From: Microbacteriaceae bacterium
Lineage (GTDB): Bacteria; Actinomycetota; Actinomycetes; Actinomycetales; Microbacteriaceae
DNA length: 5,816 bases
Direction of reading: 5' to 3'
Assembly: GCA_025463665.1 (NCBI GenBank)
Contig: JAODAY010000301.1
Span: forward strand, 1-5,816
Part shown: piece by piece, positions 1 through 4,974 of the stretch
How positions within the stretch are numbered: the first letter of the stretch is position 1
How the letters are laid out: every line of letters begins with the position of its first letter
Program-made: the position numbers and the translations under genes
Notes under the pieces: generated by a model
Database searches by the model: none
Seen by the model: the letters and a program-made list of their open reading frames with translations, nothing else
Told to the model about the DNA's origin: nothing

Positions 1-640
1 CGAGGCCACCGCCGCCGACGTGACCGCCCTCATCGCCGAGGCCATCGAACTCGGCACCTACTCGATCTGCGTCTCCCCCTCGACGCTGCCGTTGACCATC
101 CCCGCCGGCGCCGACCTCAAGGTCGCCGTCGTCTGCGGCTTTCCTTCGGGCAAGCACACCACCGAGGTGAAGACGGCAGAGGCGAAGCAGTCGATCGAGC
201 GCGGCGCCGACGAGGTCGACATGGTCATCGACGTCGGGGCCGCCAAGGCCGGCGACTTCGCGTCGATCCAGGCGGACATCGCCTCGGTGCGCTCGGTGAT
301 TCCAGCACCGCGGGTGCTCAAGGTCATCATCGAGTCCGCAGCGCTCAGTGACGACGAGATCGTCGCCGTCTGCGAGGCCGCCGTCGCCGCGGGCGCCGAC
401 TTCGTCAAGACGTCGACCGGGTTCCACCCCGCCGGCGGCGCGAGCGTCGAGGCCGTGCGGCTGATGTCGAAGACCGTGAACGGTGCTGCCGGGGTCAAGG
501 CGAGTGGTGGCATCCGTTCGTTCGAAACCGCAGCGGCCATGGTCGAGGCCGGCGCGACCCGCCTGGGTGTCTCCGGCTCGCGCGGCGTGCTGGCGGAAGA
601 GGCAGGCGCTGTTCCGGCGTCGTCGAACTCGACCTACTGA
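1..640 (+). CDS. deoC: Deoxyribose-phosphate aldolase (DeoC), 3' part
   Basis: This is a class I aldolase that splits 2-deoxyribose 5-phosphate into glyceraldehyde 3-phosphate and acetaldehyde in cytoplasmic deoxynucleoside catabolism. The frame is open from base 2 with no start in view, so the gene begins upstream; 212 residues are visible. Family hallmarks are present: the VCGFPSG strand; EVDMVID, whose first Asp (codon 218-220) corresponds to the catalytic Asp of E. coli DeoC; FVKTSTGF with the Schiff-base Lys at 407-409; and GVKASGGIR with the second active-site Lys at 497-499. The C-terminus after SGSRGVL is a short Ala/Ser-rich tail of no recognised function. A GTG at 20 would give a truncated barrel, so it is not the start. 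The gene converges on dcd with 10 bp between stops, and I see no hairpin terminator in the gap. The family assignment is secure; the N-terminus is not visible. Confidence 0.96.
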   Translation, partial: EATAADVTALIAEAIELGTYSICVSPSTLPLTIPAGADLKVAVVCGFPSGKHTTEVKTAEAKQSIERGADEVDMVIDVGAAKAGDFASIQADIASVRSVIPAPRVLKVIIESAALSDDEIVAVCEAAVAAGADFVKTSTGFHPAGGASVEAVRLMSKTVNGAAGVKASGGIRSFETAAAMVEAGATRLGVSGSRGVLAEEAGAVPASSNSTY

Positions 641-652
641 GAACGAACGTTC
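641..652. promoter_or_regulatory. SOS-box-like palindrome GAAC-N4-GTTC at the deoC/dcd junction
   Basis: The 12 bases GAACGAACGTTC fit the core GAAC-RNRY-GTTC known from LexA boxes of Bacillus and actinobacteria. The outer flanks do not extend the actinobacterial consensus. The site starts right after the deoC stop and ends inside the dcd stop codon. It is therefore at two gene ends, not at a promoter, and a regulatory role is doubtful. It may be a chance match. Confidence 0.2.
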
Positions 653-1256
653 AGGCGCCGGGGCGACCAGCCTCGGTGTCTGCGACGTTCGTGTGCACGA
701 AGTTCTGGAACGAGCGGCTCGCCGTCGGTCCGCGCTGGTTCTGATAGCGCGAGCCGTAGACGCCGGAGCCGTAGGGGCTCTCGGCGGGGCTCGTCAGGCG
801 CATGAAGCACAGCTGCCCGATTTTCATGCCGGGCCAGAGCTTGATCGGCAGCGTGGCGACGTTGCTGAGCTCGAGGGTGACGTGGCCACTGAAGCCCGGG
901 TCGACGAATCCCGCGGTGGAGTGGGTGAGAAGGCCGAGGCGGCCGAGCGAGCTCTTGCCCTCGAGGCGCGCGGCGATGTCGTCGGGCAGTGTGACCTGCT
1001 CGTAGGTGGAGCCGAGCACGAATTCTCCCGGGTGCAGGATGAACGGCTGGTCGGCCTCGACCTCGACGAGGCGCGTGAGGTCGGGCTGGTCCTCGGCCGG
1101 GTCGATGAACGGGTACTTGTGGTTGTCGAACAACCGGAAGAAGCGGTCCAGGCGCACGTCGACGCTCGACGGCTGAACCATGCCCAGATCGAGAGGCGCG
1201 AGCGCGATGCGTTCCGAGGCGAGCTCCGCCTTGATGTCCCTGTCTGAAAGCAGCAT
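651..1256 (-). CDS. dcd: dCTP deaminase, probably bifunctional dCTP deaminase/dUTPase
   Basis: This cytoplasmic enzyme of the dUTPase fold supplies dUMP for thymidylate synthesis. The protein starts MLLSDRDI, the usual Dcd N-terminus, and has 201 residues against about 190 in Mycobacterium tuberculosis; the extra residues form a short C-terminal tail. Visible motifs are [11 protein letters not shown] (28-37), [11 protein letters not shown] (74-84), [18 protein letters not shown] (99-116) and [14 protein letters not shown] (117-130). Glu129 aligns with the catalytic Glu of E. coli Dcd (Glu138). The [11 protein letters not shown] stretch resembles the M. tuberculosis enzyme, which both deaminates and hydrolyses to dUMP, more than the monofunctional E. 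coli type (TAHRIDPGW). I infer bifunctionality from this likeness only. An in-frame GTG two codons upstream (1262-1260) is less likely as a start: the ATG matches the family N-terminus and lies 7 nt from a -10-like box. The gene is divergent from the tRNA-like gene and convergent with deoC. Confidence 0.96.
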   Translation of the reverse strand: MLLSDRDIKAELASERIALAPLDLGMVQPSSVDVRLDRFFRLFDNHKYPFIDPAEDQPDLTRLVEVEADQPFILHPGEFVLGSTYEQVTLPDDIAARLEGKSSLGRLGLLTHSTAGFVDPGFSGHVTLELSNVATLPIKLWPGMKIGQLCFMRLTSPAESPYGSGVYGSRYQNQRGPTASRSFQNFVHTNVADTEAGRPGA

Positions 1257-1263
1257 GCGCACA

Positions 1264-1269
1264 AGACTA
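1264..1269 (-). promoter_or_regulatory. Candidate -10 box of dcd (leaderless start)
   Basis: On the - strand this reads TAGTCT, which fits the actinobacterial -10 pattern TANNNT, and it ends 7 nt before the dcd ATG at 1256. There is no Shine-Dalgarno sequence in front of the ATG. Both points fit a leaderless mRNA, which is common in actinobacteria. No recognisable -35 element is seen. The short motif is weak evidence on its own. Confidence 0.35.
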
Positions 1270-1271
1270 GC

Positions 1272-1277
1272 TAAGAT
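1272..1277 (+). promoter_or_regulatory. Candidate -10 box for the tRNA-like gene
   Basis: TAAGAT fits TANNNT and lies about 31 bases upstream of the tRNA 5' end, leaving a short leader for 5' processing. It sits 2 bp from the proposed dcd -10 box on the other strand, so the two promoters would be back to back and overlapping. No -35 element is clear. Confidence 0.25.
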
Positions 1278-1308
1278 GACAGTCGTGCCTCGGTTGCTCC
1301 GGGGCCAC

Positions 1309-1382
1309 GCGAGTGTAGTTCAGTGGCAGAAATTCAGCTTACCAAGCTGATAGCGCGGGTTCGATTACCGTCACACGCTCCA
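1309..1382 (+). tRNA. Degenerate tRNA-Gly-like gene (anticodon ACC), probable pseudogene
   Basis: A cloverleaf of 74 bases including an encoded CCA (1380-1382) can be laid out. The acceptor strands are 1309-1315 and 1372-1378, the D arm 1318-1332, the anticodon arm 1334-1350 with loop TTACCAA, and the T arm 1355-1371 with TTCGATT. Loop sequences, variable region and discriminator T match bacterial tRNA-Gly(CCC). Three stems are damaged: A4·A69 in the acceptor (1312/1375), G10·A25 in the D stem (1318/1332), and G53·A61 in the T stem (1359/1367), where G53-C61 is nearly invariant in tRNAs. The anticodon at 1341-1343 reads ACC, where the family form would read CCC. ACC still belongs to glycine (GGU), but A34 is rare for bacterial glycine tRNAs. 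I judge it a decaying tRNA-Gly(CCC). Loss is tolerable if tRNA-Gly(UCC) elsewhere reads GGG. A working but odd tRNA is the less likely alternative. Confidence 0.75.
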
Positions 1383-1691
1383 CGTGTCAGTGTTAATTCT
1401 CTCGCGACTTGAGATGTTTATATCGGAACGAAGACCGTCAGCTCTCGCTCATGCTGAGTTCTACTCCGGTTCGACAAGAGTAAGTAGCGTGCGAGTCAGG
1501 GGCGAATGTAGTTCGGGGCGCCTCAGCAGCCTCCTAAGCAGTCGACACAATTTGCAGGCACTCATCCACTGATATGAGATTTCACGCGACATGAACATCG
1601 TCTCAACACGTTGAACCTGTGCCGAGGTTTGTCGTATGTTTGCTCGCCCGGCACCACGTGTCGGCACCGAGCGGCTGCCATCTTCCGGTGT
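1383..1691. other. Intergenic stretch of lower G+C without a convincing gene
   Basis: These 309 bases separate the tRNA-like gene from the end of the alpha-glucosidase gene. Hand counts give about 51 percent G+C for 1381-1620, then 67 percent for 1621-1680, so there is a step near 1620. Two short open frames exist (1384-1572 on +, 1461-1667 on -), but neither product resembles a known family and neither start has a clear ribosome site. No poly-T hairpin terminator was found for either flanking gene. The only possible hairpin at the glucosidase end (1686-1691 with 1703-1708) has a 6-bp stem and overlaps the coding sequence. A weak tRNA-like fragment lies at 1502-1542. I infer decayed or scarred DNA, perhaps from past integration next to a tRNA. 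Confidence 0.55.
1502..1542 (+). other. Weak tRNA-5'-half-like fragment
   Basis: The first 13 bases match the first 13 of the tRNA-Gly-like gene at 1309 in 12 positions, including all of TGTAGTTC (junction plus 5' D stem). Further on, TCAGC and AAGC recur at nearly the same offsets. The arm around 1526-1542 also resembles a tRNA-Arg(CCU) anticodon arm (loop CTCCTAA), though its stem has an A·A mismatch. No matching 3' acceptor strand or T arm is found at the expected place, so this is not an intact tRNA. It could be a relic or chance. Confidence 0.2.
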
Positions 1692-3317
1692 TCAGCGCAC
1701 CCACACCGTAGTATCTCCCGGCAGCGTCCCGCCCTCGAGCGGCCCCGACGCGAGCAGCACCTCGCACCCCTGCGGCAGCGCCCGGGCCACAGACGACACG
1801 TTCGCGATTACCCGCACTCCGCCGCGGCTGAAGTCGATGAGCTCGTCGGGCGACTCGTTCCACGTGAGCTGGCCCCAGCCGAGCGAACGGCGAAGCGCGA
1901 GCGCGGCGCGGTAGAACTCGAGAGTGGAGCCTGCGACCCCGTCTTGCGCCTCGACGGAGAACGAGCCGAGGTCGCCGGCCATGGGCAGCCACGTAGTCGC
2001 CGAGGTCGAGAACCCGAAGGAGGCGGCTTCGTTCGTCCAGGGCAGGGGGATGCGGCATCCGTCTCTGCCTCTAATAAGGTGACCCGAGCGTTCCCAGACT
2101 GGATCTTGCCGTACGCCGTCGGGCAGGTCGGTGGCCTCGGGCATGCCGAGTTCCTCGCCCTGGTAAAGGTAAGCCGACCCGGGCAAGGCGAGCATGAGCG
2201 CGGTCGCGGCGCGCGCCCGACGTAAACCGAGGGCGCGGTCGGGCTGTGGGTCCTCGGCGCCTACGCCCGACTCCAACTCGACATGGGTGTCGTAGCCGTA
2301 GCGGCTCGCGTGGCGCATCACGTCGTGGTTCGAGAGCACCCAGGTAGTCGGAGCGCCGACCGCGTCGTTGGCCGACAGCGACGTCTCGATAGTGCGGCGG
2401 ATCGCCGGTGCATCCCAGGCCTGTTCCAGGTAGGCGAAGTTGAACGCCTGGTTCATCTCGCCCGGTCGCACGATGCGCGCGGTGCGCTCGGGCTGCAGCC
2501 ACGCCTCGGCGCAAAGCATTCGCGTGCCCGAGTATGAGTCGAGCACTTCGCGCCACTCGCGGAAGATCTCGTGGATGCCCTCCTGGTCCCACATCGGCGG
2601 CATCACGCCGTCAATCGGGCTCACGACGCCCTTCGTGAGGTGGGGCCAATTCGGCAGGCCCTCAGCCTTGACCATCGCGTCGCACACGTCGACGCGGAAC
2701 CCGTCGACGTGGCGATCGAGCCAGAATCGCAGCGTCAGCTCGAAGTCGGCACGCACTGCCGAGTTGTCCCAGTTCCAGTCCGGTTGCGATCGGTCGAAAA
2801 GGTGCAGGTACCACTCGCCGGGCGAGCCGTCTGCCTCGACCACGCGGGTCCAGGCCGGCCCGCCGAACATGCTCTGCCAATCATTCGGCGGAGTTTCGCC
2901 GCCGGCCTGGCCTACGCGGAAGTGGAATTTCGCACGCGCGGCAGACCCGGGTGCACTCGCAAGTGCCTCCTGAAACAGCGGGTGGTCAGAGGAGCAGTGG
3001 TTCGGAACGAGGTCCACGATGACGCGGATGCCGAGGCCGTGCGCCGTAGCAACCAAACCATCGAAGTCGTTCAACGTGCCGAACTCCGGGTCAACGTCGC
3101 GGTAGTTCGCCACGTCGTAGCCGCCGTCGCGCTGCGGCGACGGGTAGAAAGGCGACAGCCAGACAGCGTCCACTCCCAGAGAAGACAGGTGGTCGAGGCG
3201 GCTCGTGATTCCGGCCAGGTCGCCGGTTCCGTCGCCGTCGCTGTCGTTGAACGAGCGCGGGTAGACCTGGTAGATGACAGCGGTGCGCCACCACTCGGTA
3301 TCGGTGGAGTTGATCAT
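1692..3317 (-). CDS. GH13 family alpha-glucosidase (oligo-1,6-glucosidase/maltase type)
   Basis: This glycoside hydrolase of 541 residues cleaves terminal alpha-glucosidic bonds of short oligosaccharides; with no signal peptide it acts in the cytoplasm on imported sugar. Family regions are complete: a metal-site-like DSDGDGTGD (25-33), DLVPNH (102-107), QPDWNW (178-183), GFRVDV with nucleophile Asp210, the acid/base Glu271 in AEAW, and SNHD with Asp332 stabilising the transition state. GRDGCRIPLPW (417-427) is typical of alpha-glucosidases, and a beta-sandwich domain would follow. Val211 directly after the nucleophile is the residue found in Bacillus oligo-1,6-glucosidase, whereas maltases often have Thr or Ala; preference for alpha-1,6 bonds is therefore possible but unproven. 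The ATG at 3317 overlaps the upstream stop as ATGA, with GAGG 10 nt before it. An open frame extends 50 codons further up, but that part is Arg-rich, unlike the family, and lies inside the hydrolase gene. This is the last gene of the operon. Confidence 0.93.
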   Translation of the reverse strand: MINSTDTEWWRTAVIYQVYPRSFNDSDGDGTGDLAGITSRLDHLSSLGVDAVWLSPFYPSPQRDGGYDVANYRDVDPEFGTLNDFDGLVATAHGLGIRVIVDLVPNHCSSDHPLFQEALASAPGSAARAKFHFRVGQAGGETPPNDWQSMFGGPAWTRVVEADGSPGEWYLHLFDRSQPDWNWDNSAVRADFELTLRFWLDRHVDGFRVDVCDAMVKAEGLPNWPHLTKGVVSPIDGVMPPMWDQEGIHEIFREWREVLDSYSGTRMLCAEAWLQPERTARIVRPGEMNQAFNFAYLEQAWDAPAIRRTIETSLSANDAVGAPTTWVLSNHDVMRHASRYGYDTHVELESGVGAEDPQPDRALGLRRARAATALMLALPGSAYLYQGEELGMPEATDLPDGVRQDPVWERSGHLIRGRDGCRIPLPWTNEAASFGFSTSATTWLPMAGDLGSFSVEAQDGVAGSTLEFYRAALALRRSLGWGQLTWNESPDELIDFSRGGVRVIANVSSVARALPQGCEVLLASGPLEGGTLPGDTTVWVR

Positions 3318-4177
3318 TTCGCGGATACCTCGATGGAGTAGACGTCGGGCCGCCGGTCGGCGAGCAGGTTGTTGTGCGGAGAGATGGCCTTGTCGCGCGC
3401 GAGGTTCAGGAAGACGTCGGCGGTCGCAGACGGGTGTTCGGCGTCGGATGCTACGGCCTGAACCCAACCGAATTGATCGATGACCACAGATCCTTCGTTC
3501 CAGGCCTGCCCACGTTCGAGTCCTGCGCGATCGCAGATGGCGATGAAGGCCCCGTTGGTGCGGGCCGCCGCCTGGGCGATGATGATCTCGGCATGCCGCT
3601 CGCCGGCGGGGTGGTCGCCGAGCGGCCAGTTGGTGGGGACCGCGAGCAGGTCGGCACCGGCGAGCGCGAGAGCACGCGGCATCTCGGAGAACTCCAGGTC
3701 GTAGCAGATTGCGATACCGATTCTGCCGTGCACGGTGGTGATCACCGGCGGCGGCTGATCGCCGCGCGTGAAGACGAGCGTCTCCCTATCCCAGAGGTGC
3801 GTCTTGCGGTAGATCGCAGCGACTCCTTCAGCCGTGACGAGGGCCGCGCTGTTGTACAGCACCCCCCGCGGCGCGAGCTCACAGAAACCGAAGACCACGA
3901 CCGTGTCGGTGCCGTGCAGCAGGTCGACCACAGCTGTGAAGAACGGGTCGTCACCCGTCAGTGCCTGCGTCCGTGCCTCCTCGAGGGAGGCGAAGACGTA
4001 GCCCGAAGTGGCGAGCTCGGGGAGGACGATCACGTCTGCGCGAGCATCCAATGCCCTGTGAACCGCCGCGATGATCGATGCGAGGTTCGCAGTGAGCTCG
4101 CCCACTACGGGCGAGATCTGCTCGCAGACGATTCGTGCGACACCGGTGGCGGACGCGCGATGCGGGCGACGGGTCAC
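3314..4177 (-). CDS. Nitrilase-superfamily carbon-nitrogen hydrolase
   Basis: This 287-residue cytoplasmic enzyme belongs to the family that hydrolyses amide, carbamoyl or nitrile C-N bonds through a Cys-Glu-Lys triad. The triad is clear: Glu54 in LPELATSGY, Lys125 in YRKTHLWD, Cys158 in AICYDLEF. Glu132 may be the additional family Glu. The length is normal for a single-domain member. The Lys and Cys motifs recall aliphatic amidases of the 5-aminopentanamidase type more than true nitrilases, but the substrate cannot be read from sequence. The GTG start at 4177 overlaps the permease stop as GTGA and has GGGAG 7 nt upstream (4189-4185). The downstream end overlaps the glucosidase start by 4 bp. 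Being locked between a sugar permease and a glucosidase implies a role on the same imported compound or on a product of it. That is inference. Confidence 0.9.
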   Translation of the reverse strand: MTRRPHRASATGVARIVCEQISPVVGELTANLASIIAAVHRALDARADVIVLPELATSGYVFASLEEARTQALTGDDPFFTAVVDLLHGTDTVVVFGFCELAPRGVLYNSAALVTAEGVAAIYRKTHLWDRETLVFTRGDQPPPVITTVHGRIGIAICYDLEFSEMPRALALAGADLLAVPTNWPLGDHPAGERHAEIIIAQAAARTNGAFIAICDRAGLERGQAWNEGSVVIDQFGWVQAVASDAEHPSATADVFLNLARDKAISPHNNLLADRRPDVYSIEVSAK

Positions 4178-4974
4178 TTCACCGCTCCCGCCGTCAGGCC
4201 GGTGATGAGCCGACGCTGCAGGATCACATACGCGAGCACGATCGGCAAGGCGACCAGCACCGCTGCCGCTGCGGTGACGTTCGGATTTGCCGCGCGGGCC
4301 GACCCGGAGAAGAACGACAGTGCGAGGGGGGCGGTCTGAGCGGCCTGGTTCTCGGGCACGAGGATAAGCGCGAGCAGAAACTCATTCCACGTGAACAGGA
4401 ACAGGATGGTGCACAGCGTGGCGATCGCCGGCCCCGCGATGGGAAGCAGCACGAGGCGGAGGGTCAGGAATCGCGAGGCACCGTCGAGGCGGGCGGCCTC
4501 AAGAAGCTCGATCGGCACCGACAGGAAGAAGGTGCGCATCCAAAACACGCCCAATGGAATTGACAGGCCAATCTGCGGCAGTATCAGCGCCCAGTAGGTG
4601 TCAATCAGGCCCCAACCGGAGAGCAGCTGGTAGAGCGGCAGCACGGTCACCTCGTATGGCAGCACGAGTCCGATCAGCAGGAGGCCCATGATGGCGCGGC
4701 CGCCGGGGATGCGCATCGTGGCTAGCGCGAAGCCGGCGAGACTTGCGAGCACGGCTGTAACGATCACGACGACCGTCGCGACGACGGCGCTCGCGATCAG
4801 CGCGGAGCCGAAGCTGCCGCGGGTCCACGCGACAGAGAAGTTGCCGAGGTCCATTCCGCCGTTCGAGCCGCCGAGTGACGAGATTATGATCGAGATAAGC
4901 GGGTAGACGGCAAAGACCGCCGCGACGAGCAGGAGCGCGTGGGTGGCCGCGGACTCGCGGGAGCTGACCTTCAT
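4174..4974 (-). CDS. ABC sugar importer permease, MalG type (CUT1)
   Basis: This integral membrane subunit of a carbohydrate ABC importer has 266 residues and pairs with the MalF-type protein encoded just upstream. It has about six hydrophobic spans (roughly 11-33, 57-85, 96-118, 126-148, 184-206, 236-254). The cytoplasmic EAA loop that docks the ATPase is plain: EAARLDGASRF from Glu159, running to LLPIAGP (176-182). TWNEFLLAL (195-203) and the C-terminal RRLITGLTAGAVK are typical of MalG-like proteins. The ATG at 4974 overlaps the malF-type stop as ATGA, with GAAAGG 10 nt before it. A longer open frame up to 5370 is an Arg/Gly/His-rich shadow inside the neighbouring gene and is not used. The sugar cannot be told from permease sequence; the glucosidase suggests an alpha-glucoside. 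Confidence 0.93.
   Translation of the reverse strand: MKVSSRESAATHALLLVAAVFAVYPLISIIISSLGGSNGGMDLGNFSVAWTRGSFGSALIASAVVATVVVIVTAVLASLAGFALATMRIPGGRAIMGLLLIGLVLPYEVTVLPLYQLLSGWGLIDTYWALILPQIGLSIPLGVFWMRTFFLSVPIELLEAARLDGASRFLTLRLVLLPIAGPAIATLCTILFLFTWNEFLLALILVPENQAAQTAPLALSFFSGSARAANPNVTAAAAVLVALPIVLAYVILQRRLITGLTAGAVK
4185..4189 (-). promoter_or_regulatory. Ribosome binding site GGGAG supporting the GTG start of the C-N hydrolase
   Basis: GGGAG lies 7 nt before the GTG at 4177, inside the last codons of the permease gene. With the 4-bp GTGA overlap it fixes the start; there is no other plausible ATG/GTG near the conserved N-terminal strand (RIVCEQISP). Confidence 0.6.

Noticed and set aside
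483..1247. Long open frame of 254 codons on the + strand
   Set aside because: It runs through the end of deoC and antisense to dcd, is Arg/Ala/Gly-rich, and shows no family motif. It is a high-GC shadow.
1384..1572. 62-codon frame with GTG start after the tRNA
   Set aside because: It starts 2 bases after the tRNA CCA, has no ribosome site and no recognisable product.
1380..1662. Nine-base direct repeat CCACGTGTC (1380-1388 and 1654-1662), considered as att sites
   Set aside because: It is short and contains a common CACGTG palindrome. A 9-base repeat in a few hundred bases can arise by chance, and no integrase lies between the copies.
1461..1667. 68-codon frame on the - strand in the spacer, considered as a gene or integrase tail
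   Set aside because: No family resemblance, no clear ribosome site and no conserved recombinase motif.
1686..1708. Inverted repeat CGGTGT / ACACCG as a terminator of the operon
   Set aside because: The stem has 6 bp, the loop 11 bases, there is no T run, and it overlaps the last codons of the glucosidase gene.
2571..3341. Open frame of 256 codons on the + strand
   Set aside because: It is antisense to the GH13 gene and its composition is that of a reverse-strand shadow.
3318..3467. 50-codon N-terminal extension of the GH13 protein
   Set aside because: It is Arg-rich, lies inside the hydrolase gene and is unlike any GH13 N-terminus. The ATG at 3317 gives the normal start before WWRTAVIYQVYPRSF.
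3374..4339. Open frame of 321 codons on the + strand
   Set aside because: It is antisense to the C-N hydrolase, which has a complete catalytic triad; the product has no recognisable domain.
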